Assembly: GCA_944380765.1 (NCBI GenBank)
Contig: CALWIO010000017.1
Location: forward strand, 1 to 46,792
DNA length: 46,792 nucleotides
Reading direction: 5' to 3'
From: an uncultured Clostridia bacterium
GTDB taxonomy: Bacteria > Bacillota > Clostridia > Oscillospirales > Acutalibacteraceae
The notes under the pieces are model-generated. The model was not told the origin of the DNA, did no database searches, and was given only the letters and a program-made list of their open reading frames with translations. How positions within the stretch are numbered: position 1 is the stretch's first letter; each line of letters starts with the position of its first letter. The position numbers were made by a program, and so were the translations under genes. Of this stretch, positions 33,152 through 42,767 are shown piece by piece.

Positions 33152-34570
33152 TTATTTTACACGGTCAACTTTAAGCATATTGGTAGTGCCGGAAATGCCC
33201 AGCGGAATACCTGCCGTAAGCACCACAATGTCGCCGGTTTTTACAAGTCCGCTCTGTTTTGAAACCTCAACGGCGTGCTCAAAAAGCTCGTCGGAATTGT
33301 ATTTTTCCTCGCACATAAGCGGCGCTACTCCCCATGAAAGGTTTGTCTGGCGCCAGACCTTGCGGTCGGTGGTACAGCTTATTATCATGGACGAGGGGCG
33401 GTGCTTGGAAATGGACTTGGCCGTTGAGCCGGATTTTGTAACGGTGATTATGGCGGTCGCTCCCAAATCGTGGGCAGTTGTTACGGTAGCGTGGGAAATT
33501 GCGTTGGTAATATCGTCCTTTTTGCCCTCGGAAATATTGAACTGCCTTATATAGTCAATGTGGTTTTCGGTGGCTTCGGCTATTATTCCCATGGTTTTAA
33601 GCGACTCAACGGGGTGGTCGCCCGCAGCCGTTTCGCCCGAAAGCATTATGGCGGAGGTGCCGTCATAAACCGCGTTGGCTACATCGTTTATCTCGGCTCT
33701 TGTGGGACGCGGATTATGAATCATTGATTCAAGCATCTGCGTTGCCGTAATTACCTGCTTGCCCGCGCGGTAGCTTTTACGGATTATATCCTTCTGTATT
33801 GCCGGAATCTGGTCAAAGGAAATTTCAATTCCCATATCGCCTCTCGCGACCATTATGCCGTCGGCGGTCGCTATGATTTCGTCGATATTGTTAACGCCGT
33901 CCATATTCTCGATTTTAGCGATTATTTTAGGAGTCCGCCAGCCCAGAGAATTGACAAATTTGCGCAGGTAATCCACATCGGCTCCGCTGCGTACGAAAGA
34001 GGCGGCTATAAAATCGAAGTCGAGCTTCGCGCCGAATTCCAAGTCGCTCATATCCCTTTCGGAAAGGTACGGCATTGAAAGGTCAACGCCGGGGACATTT
34101 ACTCCCTTATTGTTTGAGAGAACGCCGCCGTCGGTCACCTCGCATATAATATCCTCGCCCTTTATCTCCTTAACGCGCATTGCCACAAGTCCGTCGTTAA
34201 TGAAAATCTCAGTGCCTACGCTTACATCTTCGGTAAGTCCCTTGAACGAAACAGACGCCTGTTTCTCATCGCACTCAATATTCCTTGTGGTAAGAACATA
34301 GCGGTCGCCTTTATTTACGGTAACCGGCTTATTGTCGCGGAACAGCCCGAGCCTTACCTCAGGACCTTTTGTGTCAAGCATTGTGGCTACGGGCAGGTTA
34401 AGCTCGTCGCGGATTTTTACAAGCTGCTCAAAACGCTTTTTGTGTATTGCGTAATCGCCGTGGGAAAAATTGAATCTCGCCACATTCATTCCGTTTTTTA
34501 CAAGCTCGCGCAGCACATTTTCATCGTCGGTTGCAGGGCCGAGAGTACAGATAATTTTTGTTTTTCGCAT
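33152..34570 (-). CDS. pyk: Pyruvate kinase
   Basis: A 472-residue glycolytic enzyme making pyruvate and ATP from phosphoenolpyruvate and ADP. It opens RKTKIICTLGPA; the signature IIAKIENMDGVNNIDEI carries the catalytic Lys, and MVARGDMGIEI, ATQMLESMIHNPRPTRAEINDVANAVYDGT and MLSGETAAGDHP complete the barrel. Length is standard, without the extra C-terminal PEP-utiliser domain of Bacillus enzymes. I start at the ATG at 34570: the upstream in-frame TTG at 34591 would overlap the mannosidase gene. The ribosome site (GGTGA) is weak and 10 nt separate it from the mannosidase stop, so it may be coupled to upstream translation. Confidence 0.96.
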   Translation of the reverse strand: MRKTKIICTLGPATDDENVLRELVKNGMNVARFNFSHGDYAIHKKRFEQLVKIRDELNLPVATMLDTKGPEVRLGLFRDNKPVTVNKGDRYVLTTRNIECDEKQASVSFKGLTEDVSVGTEIFINDGLVAMRVKEIKGEDIICEVTDGGVLSNNKGVNVPGVDLSMPYLSERDMSDLEFGAKLDFDFIAASFVRSGADVDYLRKFVNSLGWRTPKIIAKIENMDGVNNIDEIIATADGIMVARGDMGIEISFDQIPAIQKDIIRKSYRAGKQVITATQMLESMIHNPRPTRAEINDVANAVYDGTSAIMLSGETAAGDHPVESLKTMGIIAEATENHIDYIRQFNISEGKKDDITNAISHATVTTAHDLGATAIITVTKSGSTAKSISKHRPSSMIISCTTDRKVWRQTNLSWGVAPLMCEEKYNSDELFEHAVEVSKQSGLVKTGDIVVLTAGIPLGISGTTNMLKVDRVK

Positions 34571-34580
34571 TGTATCACCG

Positions 34581-37500
34581 TTATTTTTCAAGTTTTATTG
34601 TCACTATTTCAAAGGGCGCGAAGTCAACGCTTATACTGTCGCCCTCTGTTTTTATCTCTTTTATATTATTCTCAAGCATATCGCACAAATATGCTTTTTT
34701 TACCGAAAATCCCGTTTTTATATTCGCGGTAGTTCTTTTATTGAAATATTCGCAGCCTCTGAGAATTATGCCGTCGCCGCTTTCGCATTTCTTGACTGTT
34801 TCAAAAATCACATTGTCGCAGTCGCAGCTGACAAACGAATACTCCGCCGGCAGGGTTTTTCCGCCTGAGGTTTTTTCGCAGAGCATGGGAATATTCACAT
34901 TATAAGCCTGTTTTATTGTTCCCGCCTCACGGTAGTCGCCGCTGTGAGGATACAGCGAGTAAACAAAGCGGTGCTCGCACTTATCGGCGTCCGGGTCGGG
35001 GAATGTGCCGCATTTAAGCATAGTAAGGCTCATAACGCCGTCGTGCACGGCGTGGCCGTACTTGCAGTCGTTTATAAGGCTTACGCCGTAGCCGTATTCG
35101 GATAAATCGCAGTACTTATGAGCGCACACCTCAAAACGAGCGGCGTCCCAGCTTGTGTTTTTATGAGTCGGGCGCTCCACAGAGCCGAACTGAATATCGT
35201 AAACCGCTTTATTTGAATTGACATCAACCGGAAAAGCCGTTTTTACTACAAGGTGGGATTCTTTCCAGTCGATACAAGTGTCAAAATCAATTCTGTCGAT
35301 ATTATTATACAGATATATTTTCTGAACAAGCGTGCTGTTTTTAAAGGCTTTTGTTATTTTAAGTCCCGCGCGCTCGCCCTCGTTTAAAATTTCAACCGAT
35401 TTTACATTGTCGATTTCCCAGTGCTTTTCGGTGTAATAACTGCTGATTTCCCAGTTATCATATTCTCTGGGATAGTCCTCATAGGCGGTTATCACATTAC
35501 CCCTGCCGCCTTTTTTGAGCACTTCGCGGTTATTCCTTTTATCAAATATTGAGGTAAAGGTACCTTTTGAATCAAGGGTAAGAGCGAAGAAATCGTTTTC
35601 CATGCCGTTTTCGGTCACTTTTACTTTTGAAGGCTCCTCGACAAGATTTACCGCCTTATAGCCCTTTGCGGGGACATCTTTGACGAAATAGCATTTGCCG
35701 TCTTTGATAACGGCGCCGCTGTTTTTAAAGGAATGGGGATTGAACACGATATATTCCTTGTCGGTGCCGGCACGAGCCGCGACAGCTTTCGCAGACGCGC
35801 TTACTATATCCCCTCCGGTTTTCAAGACCTCCTCGTACTGAGAAGCGGAGACCTCGTAAACCTCTTTGATTGACGAGCCGGGAATAATATCGTGGAACTG
35901 ATTTAAAAGCACCGTTTCCCACGAGCGGTTAAGGGCTTTACCGGGATATTCAAAGCCGGTCAGCTCGCCTGCCGTCAGAGCCATTGTTTCTGCCCGTTCA
36001 AGCAGAAATTCGGACTTTCTGTTATATCTTTTATTCTTTGCCTGAGAGGTATATGTTCCGCGGTGAAATTCAAGGTACAGCTCGCCCGACCAATGGGGGA
36101 TTTTCGGATTGTGCTCGGTCTTTTCCTTAACATCGTCAAGAAATTCGCCCGCAAAGCCCATTTTTGCCGTTGAAGTGCCGGGGATTCCCCTTTTTAGACG
36201 GCTGTAATATTCCAGATCCTTGGCGTAGGGTCCGCCGCCGCCGTCACCGAAACCGAAGGTTATAAGCACATCGTCATAAAGCTCCTTTTGCTGATAGCGG
36301 TCATAGGCGCCCCTTAACTGGCTGGCGTTCAGCTTGGCGTTATATGTAACATTTGTCGCCGGTTCCCTGTCGCGGTGCTTATCCTGCGCAGTCATAAAGT
36401 ATGTAAAGACGGGGGTGCCGTCGATACCGTGCCACATAAAGGTATCATAGGGCATTTTGTTCATTTCGTTCCAGCCGATTTTTGAGGTTATGAATTTATC
36501 GACTCCGCATTTCTGCATTATCTGCGGAAGCGCCGCCGAATATCCGAAAACATCGGGCAGCCACAAAATTTTGCTGTCCTTGCCGAACTCCTCTTTCATA
36601 AACCTTTTGCCGTAAATAAACTGGCGTACAAGGCTTTCGCCGCTTGAAAGGTTGCAGTCCGCCTCTACCCACATTCCGCCTTCAACTTCCCAGCGGCCCT
36701 GTTTTACCATTTCCTTAACCTCGGCGTAAAGCTCGGGGCTTTCCTCTTTAAGGTATTTATAAAGCTGAGGCTGGCTTGACATAAATTTGTATTCGGGATA
36801 TTTTTTCATAAGCGCGAGCACGGTCGAGAAAGAGCGCAGCACCTTTTCCCTTGTCTGCGCGAGAGTCCACTCCCACGCCACATCAATATGGGTATGACCT
36901 ACGCAAATCGCGTGTATCTCGCCCTCGCGGCAGTATTTGCCGTAAAATTCGGTTTCAAGATATTTTTCGGCGGCGTCAAGGGAGGCGTAATACTCCTTTG
37001 AATAGGGTTCTCTTAAATCTATCAGATTTATCGCGTTATTGAGGTGCTTTTTGATTTCAAAATAGTTTCTGGAATTTTCGTCCTCAAATTCCAGTACCTC
37101 AAAGGGCACCTTAATATCGTAATACAGCTTGCGGGTTTTAACATCGACAAGCTGAAGCTCGGAAAGAAAGTCAAGATATTCGCCGTGAAGGCTTCCCGAA
37201 TAGGCGTAAAGGCACACGCTGTATTTTTTATTACTGCCGAGGAATACCTCGCGGTGGTTTTTGTCGATTCCCTGACACAGTTTACCGTCCACATAGGCTA
37301 TAAACTGCGGATTTATACACGCCCAGCCGAGCCTCGCGTCTGACGCTACGGCAAGCTGCACCTCTCCGCCGGTAAAATCCTCGGGAATTTCAATGTCCTT
37401 TATAAACCACGCGTGCTTGTCCTTTTGACCGCCCCAGCGGTTTTTATATGACTCAAAAACGGTAAAGGAACTGTCCGGCACGGGCAGAGTATTGTCCTTT

Positions 37501-37616
37501 TTATAACCGCATTCCTTATAAAGAAAGGCGTCCTGAGGCAGTCTTTTTTTGATTATCAGCTTTTCAAGCTCCGGCAAAAAGACATTTATTCTGTCCTCAA
37601 TAAAATCCTTTATCAT
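34581..37616 (-). CDS. Alpha-mannosidase, GH38 family
   Basis: A 1011-residue zinc-dependent exoglycosidase removing alpha-linked mannose. Zinc ligands are in GHTHIDVAWEW (~240) and later NQFHDIIPGSSI; the catalytic nucleophile is D355 in WLPDVFGYSAALPQI. EVEGGMWVEADCNLSSGESL and GWNEMNKMPYDTFMWHG match the family. The middle-domain and C-terminal beta domains are complete. There is no signal peptide, so it is cytoplasmic and presumably acts on imported mannosides, such as N-glycan fragments. It lies 13 nt after folC, in an operon otherwise concerned with cofactors and glycolysis. Confidence 0.94.
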   Translation of the reverse strand: MIKDFIEDRINVFLPELEKLIIKKRLPQDAFLYKECGYKKDNTLPVPDSSFTVFESYKNRWGGQKDKHAWFIKDIEIPEDFTGGEVQLAVASDARLGWACINPQFIAYVDGKLCQGIDKNHREVFLGSNKKYSVCLYAYSGSLHGEYLDFLSELQLVDVKTRKLYYDIKVPFEVLEFEDENSRNYFEIKKHLNNAINLIDLREPYSKEYYASLDAAEKYLETEFYGKYCREGEIHAICVGHTHIDVAWEWTLAQTREKVLRSFSTVLALMKKYPEYKFMSSQPQLYKYLKEESPELYAEVKEMVKQGRWEVEGGMWVEADCNLSSGESLVRQFIYGKRFMKEEFGKDSKILWLPDVFGYSAALPQIMQKCGVDKFITSKIGWNEMNKMPYDTFMWHGIDGTPVFTYFMTAQDKHRDREPATNVTYNAKLNASQLRGAYDRYQQKELYDDVLITFGFGDGGGGPYAKDLEYYSRLKRGIPGTSTAKMGFAGEFLDDVKEKTEHNPKIPHWSGELYLEFHRGTYTSQAKNKRYNRKSEFLLERAETMALTAGELTGFEYPGKALNRSWETVLLNQFHDIIPGSSIKEVYEVSASQYEEVLKTGGDIVSASAKAVAARAGTDKEYIVFNPHSFKNSGAVIKDGKCYFVKDVPAKGYKAVNLVEEPSKVKVTENGMENDFFALTLDSKGTFTSIFDKRNNREVLKKGGRGNVITAYEDYPREYDNWEISSYYTEKHWEIDNVKSVEILNEGERAGLKITKAFKNSTLVQKIYLYNNIDRIDFDTCIDWKESHLVVKTAFPVDVNSNKAVYDIQFGSVERPTHKNTSWDAARFEVCAHKYCDLSEYGYGVSLINDCKYGHAVHDGVMSLTMLKCGTFPDPDADKCEHRFVYSLYPHSGDYREAGTIKQAYNVNIPMLCEKTSGGKTLPAEYSFVSCDCDNVIFETVKKCESGDGIILRGCEYFNKRTTANIKTGFSVKKAYLCDMLENNIKEIKTEGDSISVDFAPFEIVTIKLEK

Positions 37617-37629
37617 ATTTTTCCCTCCG

Positions 37630-38874
37630 TCAATTAAAAATGTCGCTCATTAAATAAAACGAGCCGCATATCAACAGCGTGTCATCGGCTTTCGCCTCTG
37701 CCTTTACCTGTTCAAAAGCCTTTTTGGGGTTACTGACAGCCTTTGAGTCGGCGCAGTATTTAAGCGCCGTTTTTAAAAGCTCCTCAGCTTTCGCGGCTCT
37801 CGGGTTTGAGGGTGTTACGGTTACCACAGAGTCGCACAGCGGAGCGATTTTTTTCAGGTATTCTTCGGTATTTTTATCCGCCATCATACCCACAATCATT
37901 TTTATGTTATTTATTTTAAACCCGGTAAGATATTCGTAAAGCGCGCCCGCGCAGCCCTCGTTGTGGCCGCCGTCACGGATAATAAGCGGTTTTTCGCCCG
38001 CTATTTCCATTCTCGCGGGCATTATGGTATTCTCCATACCTCTGCGCACAGCCTCCGCGCTTATTCCGAGCAGCTTTGCCGCCTCAACGGCGTTTACCGC
38101 GTTTTCTGTCTGATGACTGCCGGCAAGGCGCAGGAAATACTCGTTTCCCTCATAGGAAAAGCGGGTGCCGTAAACGGAGCGTGAAATAATTTTCGCCCTG
38201 CCGGGGTCGGAGATTATGAGCTTTCCCTTTTTCTCCTCAACGGTTTTTTCTATAACGCCGAGCGCTTCCGGAAGCTGATTTTTGCTTGTGACTACCGGGG
38301 CGCCCTCTTTTATTATTCCGCATTTTTCAAAGGCGATTTTTTTGATTGTGTCGCCGAGCACGGCGGTATGGTCAAGAGAAATTGAGGTTATGACCGACAC
38401 GAGCGGACTTTTAAGCACATTGGTGGCGTCAAAGCGGCCGCCGAGCCCCACCTCAATAACCGCGTATTCGCAGCCGCAGGCGGAAAAGCACAGAAAAGCG
38501 GCGGCTGTAATTGCCTCAAACTCGGTAATGACTATATCTTTTTTCTTTAAAAGCTCTGTTTTTTCCCGGACGCGGCTTATACTTTCGGCAATCATCTTTT
38601 CAGGAGCGTTTTTGCCGTTTATCTGTATGCGCTCGCTGAAATCAAAGACATAGGGCGAAGTAAAAAGTCCCGTATTTTTGCCGTCGGCTATCAGCATATT
38701 GGAAATCATTGTTGAGGTTGAGCCTTTGCCGTTGGTGCCGGCGATATGCACGGTTTTAAGCTTATCCTGCGGATTTCCGAGAAGCTCAAGCAGCTCGCTT
38801 ATTCTTTCAAGCCCGGGACGCATACCGAAGGTCAGAAGCGAATGTATATACTGTACTGATTCTTCGTAATTCAT
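37630..38874 (-). CDS. folC: Folylpolyglutamate synthase / dihydrofolate synthase
   Basis: A 414-residue Mur-ligase-type enzyme adding glutamate to folates. ATP loop HIAGTNGKGSTSTM (~43-56), folate-binding region GLFTSPYVFDFSERI, EVGLGGRFDATNVL with the metal site, and ITSISLDHTAVLGDT are all typical of FolC. A late LIIRDGGHNEGC matches the C-terminal Mur-ligase domain. It begins one base after the nadC stop and ends 13 nt before the mannosidase, so it is co-transcribed. Whether it has both activities or only the polyglutamylating one cannot be told from sequence. Confidence 0.94.
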   Translation of the reverse strand: MNYEESVQYIHSLLTFGMRPGLERISELLELLGNPQDKLKTVHIAGTNGKGSTSTMISNMLIADGKNTGLFTSPYVFDFSERIQINGKNAPEKMIAESISRVREKTELLKKKDIVITEFEAITAAAFLCFSACGCEYAVIEVGLGGRFDATNVLKSPLVSVITSISLDHTAVLGDTIKKIAFEKCGIIKEGAPVVTSKNQLPEALGVIEKTVEEKKGKLIISDPGRAKIISRSVYGTRFSYEGNEYFLRLAGSHQTENAVNAVEAAKLLGISAEAVRRGMENTIMPARMEIAGEKPLIIRDGGHNEGCAGALYEYLTGFKINNIKMIVGMMADKNTEEYLKKIAPLCDSVVTVTPSNPRAAKAEELLKTALKYCADSKAVSNPKKAFEQVKAEAKADDTLLICGSFYLMSDIFN

Positions 38875-38875
38875 A

Positions 38876-39712
38876 TTATTTCATTCTCATTGAAATATCA
38901 AAGGCTTTTACGGAATGAGTGAGCGCTCCGAGAGATATAATATCAACACCGGTTTTCGCCACATCAGCGATATTTTCAAGCGTAATATTGCCCGAAGCCT
39001 CGGTTTTTGCTCTGCCGTCAATGAATTTTACGCACTGCGCCATCTGCTCGCAGTTCATATTGTCAAGCATAATAATATCGGCTCCCGCGTTTACGGCTTG
39101 GGTTACCTCCTCGATATTGCGGGTTTCAACCTCGATTTTTACCATGTGCCCGAGTTTTGCCCTGAGAGCCGCAACTGCGTTTTCTATACCGTTATATGAG
39201 TCGATATGGTTATCTTTAAGCATAGCGCCGTCGGAAAGGTTATAGCGGTGATTTTTGCCGCCGCCGCAGACTACCGCGTATTTCTGAATGGCGCGAAGTC
39301 CCGGCAGGGTTTTTCTTGTGTCGGTAACGCTCGCGTCAGTACCCTTGCAAAGCTCAACGGCGCGGGAGGTCATGGTAGCTATTCCGGACATGTGCTGAAT
39401 CAGGTTGAGCGCTGTTCTTTCGCCCTTTAAAAGGCAGACGGTTTTTCCGCTGAATTCGGCTATAATATCGCCCTTATTCACCTTGTCCCCGTCCTTTTTA
39501 TAAACCGTGCAGGTAAAGGTTTCGTCAAGCATTTCAAAAACGCGCATGGCGACATCAATGCCGCAGAGCACTCCGCTGTCCTTGGCTATGAAATACGAGT
39601 CGCTGCGCTTATCCTCGCTTATAAGGTAATCGGCGGAAACATCGACATAATTTATATCCTCGCGCAAAGCCGTTTTGATAAGCTCGTCAACATAAAATTT
39701 ATTCAGCATCAT
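38876..39712 (-). CDS. nadC: Nicotinate-nucleotide pyrophosphorylase (carboxylating)
   Basis: A 278-residue quinolinate phosphoribosyltransferase joining quinolinate to PRPP in NAD synthesis. Motifs: TALREDINYVDVS, LKGERTALNLIQHMSGIAT, TRKTLPGLRAIQKYAV, GGGKNHRYNLSDGAMLKDNH and IIMLDNM, all standard. The ATG overlaps the stop of nadB by 4 nt. Two consecutive Met codons (MMLNK) make the exact start uncertain by one codon. Confidence 0.96.
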   Translation of the reverse strand: MMLNKFYVDELIKTALREDINYVDVSADYLISEDKRSDSYFIAKDSGVLCGIDVAMRVFEMLDETFTCTVYKKDGDKVNKGDIIAEFSGKTVCLLKGERTALNLIQHMSGIATMTSRAVELCKGTDASVTDTRKTLPGLRAIQKYAVVCGGGKNHRYNLSDGAMLKDNHIDSYNGIENAVAALRAKLGHMVKIEVETRNIEEVTQAVNAGADIIMLDNMNCEQMAQCVKFIDGRAKTEASGNITLENIADVAKTGVDIISLGALTHSVKAFDISMRMK

Positions 39713-41169
39713 TTTTCGCTTACCTCCTTTAAAATTATATAAGCCACTGTCGCAAGGCTTAACGCCTCACAGTAATCGGGTGTAATTCTGAATTTGCCGT
39801 TCTGAAGTCTCGCGAGTATCTCGCTCACCCTTTTAAAGCCCATTCTTACCACATCGGCGTTGGCAGGCATTACAAAGTAAGAACGCTGCATAATGCTTCT
39901 GATTTCGGTACGGAGTCCTTTCATCATAGGCGCGCCGTCAAGGCTTACGGGGTGGTCGGAAAAATCGTCGGGCGCGGGCATACCCGCCTTTACGCAGTTG
40001 GAAATATCCTCGGCGCAGCGGCGTCCGAAAACAAGCGCTTCAAGCAAAGAGTTGCTCGCGAGCCTGTTTTTGCCGTGAACGCCGGTATTTGAGCACTCGC
40101 CTACGGCGTAGAGCCTTGAAACGGTGGTGCGTGAATTCAGGTCAACCGCTATGCCGCCCATTAAATAATGCTGGCAGGGGAAAACGGGAATCAAATCCTT
40201 TGTAATATCAACGCCGTATTTTAAGCAGCCCTCATAAATTCCCGGAAAACGGTTTAAAAGGTAGTCCCTGTCACGGTGGGTTATATCAAGATAAAAATTG
40301 TTGCTGCCCGTTCTGCGCGACTCGATAATTATCGCTTTTGACACCACATCACGCGGAGCGAGTTCCAGCCGCTCGTCATAGCGCTGCATAAATCTTTCCT
40401 TATTGCAGTTTAAAAGATACGCTCCCTCTCCCCTTACGGCTTCGCTGATTAAGAACTGCTCTCTGCCGTCGGAATTAAAGGCCGTGGGGTGGAACTGAAC
40501 ATAGCTTAAATTTTTAATCTGCGCGCCCAGCTCATAGGCAAGGCGTATTCCGTCGCCGGTAGCAACGCAGGGGTTGGTTGTGTATTTATAGACTCTGCCG
40601 ATACCGCCTGTCGCGAGGACGCAGTATGCCGCGCAGTACTCCTCCTGCCCGTCCCCGGTCAGAACATTCGCCCTGATTCCGTTTTTGACGCAGGTAAGTT
40701 TAAACACGGCGCGGTTTTCAAGTATTTTTATATTTTTTCTTTCTGCCGCCTGCGCGAGCAGCTTATCCACTATTTCAGCGCCCGTGGTATCCTTATGGTG
40801 AACTATACGCCGTCTGGAATGGCCGCCTTCAAGAGTTTTTTGAAGCGTGCCGTCCTCGTTTTTATCAAAATCCACGCCGTATTCCATGATTTTACGGACC
40901 TGGTCGGGGCCTTCATGGACAAGTGTTGTCACGGCGTCAATATCGTTGCAGCGCTGACCGGCTATCATTGTGTCCTCAATATGCAAATCAAAGCTGTCGT
41001 TTTCAAAGCTGAGAACAGCGGCGACTCCTCCCTGCGCGAGAGAGCTGTTTGAAACAGTATCGTCCTTTTTTGAAAGCACGGTTACATTAAGATTTTCGGG
41101 AAGGCTTAAAGCCGTATAAAGTCCCGCCGCGCCGCAGCCGACAATCAGCACATCGCATTTTTCTGACAT
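39709..41169 (-). CDS. nadB: L-aspartate oxidase / fumarate-dependent dehydrogenase
   Basis: A 486-residue FAD enzyme making iminoaspartate for quinolinate. FAD-binding DVLIVGCGAAGLYTALSL at the N-terminus, NSSLAQGGVAAVL, GGHSRRRIVHHKDTTG, FHPTA and the late FAD contact YAVGECSNTGVHGKNRLASNSLLE match NadB. In an anaerobe fumarate is the likely electron acceptor (inference). nadC follows with overlap, but nadA (quinolinate synthase) is not in the window. Two starts are possible: 41178, where AAAGGA is only about 1-2 nt away, and 41169, about 10-11 nt away; I prefer 41169. Confidence 0.95.
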   Translation of the reverse strand: MSEKCDVLIVGCGAAGLYTALSLPENLNVTVLSKKDDTVSNSSLAQGGVAAVLSFENDSFDLHIEDTMIAGQRCNDIDAVTTLVHEGPDQVRKIMEYGVDFDKNEDGTLQKTLEGGHSRRRIVHHKDTTGAEIVDKLLAQAAERKNIKILENRAVFKLTCVKNGIRANVLTGDGQEEYCAAYCVLATGGIGRVYKYTTNPCVATGDGIRLAYELGAQIKNLSYVQFHPTAFNSDGREQFLISEAVRGEGAYLLNCNKERFMQRYDERLELAPRDVVSKAIIIESRRTGSNNFYLDITHRDRDYLLNRFPGIYEGCLKYGVDITKDLIPVFPCQHYLMGGIAVDLNSRTTVSRLYAVGECSNTGVHGKNRLASNSLLEALVFGRRCAEDISNCVKAGMPAPDDFSDHPVSLDGAPMMKGLRTEIRSIMQRSYFVMPANADVVRMGFKRVSEILARLQNGKFRITPDYCEALSLATVAYIILKEVSEK

Positions 41170-41518
41170 TTTTTTCATATCCTTTCAGCCAATCGTAAAA
41201 GGTCGCTTTTATACAAATATTATAATAGCACAGCTTTTAAAAAAAATATAGCATTTTTTAACTTTTTTGCCACTTTCAGTATTTTATATATATTTTTACG
41301 GCAGAGCCGCAAATTATAGAGAAAAATTACAACACGGCGTTTCACAATTAAAATTGAAAGAATTTCGCGAATAGAATTTTTCGGCAAAAAATGCAAAAGA
41401 TTTTCTTTGTTTTGCTGTAAAAATATGTTATTATATTGACAGCGCAAGGGATTTCCCCGGGCGTTTTGGAAAAATTGGGGCAGAAGAGATTCAAGTTCTG
41501 ATACGAAGGGGATTTTTT
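41170..41518. other. Divergent nadB / metallophosphoesterase intergenic region (about 350 nt)
   Basis: No convincing gene; a 75-codon open frame on the minus strand (41220-41447) is AT-biased noise. A minus-strand TATAAT (41224-41219) is a plausible -10 for nadB without a clear -35. On the plus strand, TTGTTT near 41407 with a TATTAT-like -10 around 41429 may serve the metallophosphoesterase. No NAD-regulator site could be recognised. Confidence 0.5.
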
Positions 41519-42730
41519 ATGAAAAATTCTGAAAAGGTGAAAAAGACCGTGATTATTCTTTTACTTTCTCTCGTTTGCGTTATCGCGGTTTCAGCCGCGG
41601 CTCTCGCGGCGGCAAACGCCGTGTGCGCAAAGCTCTGCGAAAACTTTATCGGCTCGCTTGACGCTGTGGAATATGAAAGCCGGATAACTCCCGCGGCTGA
41701 CAGCGACGGCTGCTTTACTTTTACGACCGACGGCGAATTGAAGGTAATGCAGCTTACCGACATACACATAGGCGGCGGTCTTTTCAGCAGAAAAAAAGAC
41801 CTTATGGCGCTTAACGCCGCAGCGGCTATGATAAGCGAAGAGAAACCCGACCTTGTTATTGTTACCGGCGACATCGCGTTTCCCTCGCCCAACAAATCCG
41901 GCACGCTCAACAACAAAACGCCCGCTGTGCTTTTTGCCGATTTAATGGAACAGCTCGGCGTTTACTGGGCGCCTGTTTTCGGCAATCACGACACGGAATC
42001 CTACTCCTATTACTCGCGCGAGGACATAGGCGGCATTTACTCCGACCGTGACAGGTACCCTCACTCGCTGTTTTGCGCCGGTCCTGAGGAAATTGACGGC
42101 TGCGGGAATTATATAATAAAGGTTAAAAACACCGAGGGAGAAATCACCCAGTGCTTTGTGCTTATGGATTCTCACTCATACGCAAAGAAAACCGCAGAGG
42201 TTTCGGGCGGGTATGACAATGTTCACGAAAACCAGATTGACTGGTATGAAAGCGAATTGAAGCGGCTTGAAGCCGAAAACAACGGAAAAACGCCCCCTTC
42301 GCTTATGTTTTTCCACATTCCTACGCCGGAATTTCAGACCGCATGGGACGAGTACCAGAAAAACGGCGAAACTGATTCTGAAAATGTTGAATATGTTTAC
42401 GGCACGCTGCGCGAGGACGTGTGCTGTTCGCAGTTTAACTCCGGATTATTTGAACGGGCGCTTGAAACAGGCAGTACAAAGGCAATTTTCTGCGGTCACG
42501 ACCATGTTAACAACTTTTACATAAAGTACAAAGGCATAGGGCTTGTTTACAGCTACTCGATAGATTATCTTGCCTACTCGGGCATAAGCGAATACGGCGC
42601 GCAAAGAGGCTGCACGGTAATAACGGTAAAACCCGACGGCTCGTTTGAATGCAGGCTTGAAAATTATTATCAGGACAAATATCAGCCTGCTATGCCGAAA
42701 GAAAGCGTACTCATGAGCGAATACAAATAA
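41519..42730 (+). CDS. Membrane-anchored or secreted metallophosphoesterase (calcineurin-like)
   Basis: A 403-residue protein with an N-terminal signal/anchor helix (~10-32, VIILLLSLVCVIAVSAAAL, no lipobox Cys) and a calcineurin-like phosphoesterase domain outside the membrane. Metal-binding motifs in order: QLTDIHIGG, VTGDI, VFGNHDTE, FFHIP and FCGHDHVN, the complete binuclear site. It resembles Purple-acid/ YaeI-type extracellular phosphoesterases; substrate unknown, with nucleotides, teichoic acid or sugar phosphates all possible. AAGGGGA lies before the ATG. The fucosidase begins 37 nt downstream and is probably co-transcribed. Confidence 0.9.
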   Translation: MKNSEKVKKTVIILLLSLVCVIAVSAAALAAANAVCAKLCENFIGSLDAVEYESRITPAADSDGCFTFTTDGELKVMQLTDIHIGGGLFSRKKDLMALNAAAAMISEEKPDLVIVTGDIAFPSPNKSGTLNNKTPAVLFADLMEQLGVYWAPVFGNHDTESYSYYSREDIGGIYSDRDRYPHSLFCAGPEEIDGCGNYIIKVKNTEGEITQCFVLMDSHSYAKKTAEVSGGYDNVHENQIDWYESELKRLEAENNGKTPPSLMFFHIPTPEFQTAWDEYQKNGETDSENVEYVYGTLREDVCCSQFNSGLFERALETGSTKAIFCGHDHVNNFYIKYKGIGLVYSYSIDYLAYSGISEYGAQRGCTVITVKPDGSFECRLENYYQDKYQPAMPKESVLMSEYK

Positions 42731-42767
42731 AAAGCTCCCCCTTTATATTACCGAAAGGAAGAGACGA

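Noticed and set aside
34571..34591. Upstream TTG start for pyruvate kinase
   Set aside because: It would add seven residues not seen in the family and overlap the mannosidase stop; the ATG at 34570 begins the conserved RKTKIICTLGP.
41220..41447. 75-codon minus-strand open frame upstream of nadB
   Set aside because: Lys/Ile/Phe/Asn-biased sequence with no ribosome site in an AT-rich promoter region.
41436..41465. TTGACA upstream of the metallophosphoesterase as a -35 box
   Set aside because: The sequence 17 nt downstream is GC-rich with no -10-like hexamer.
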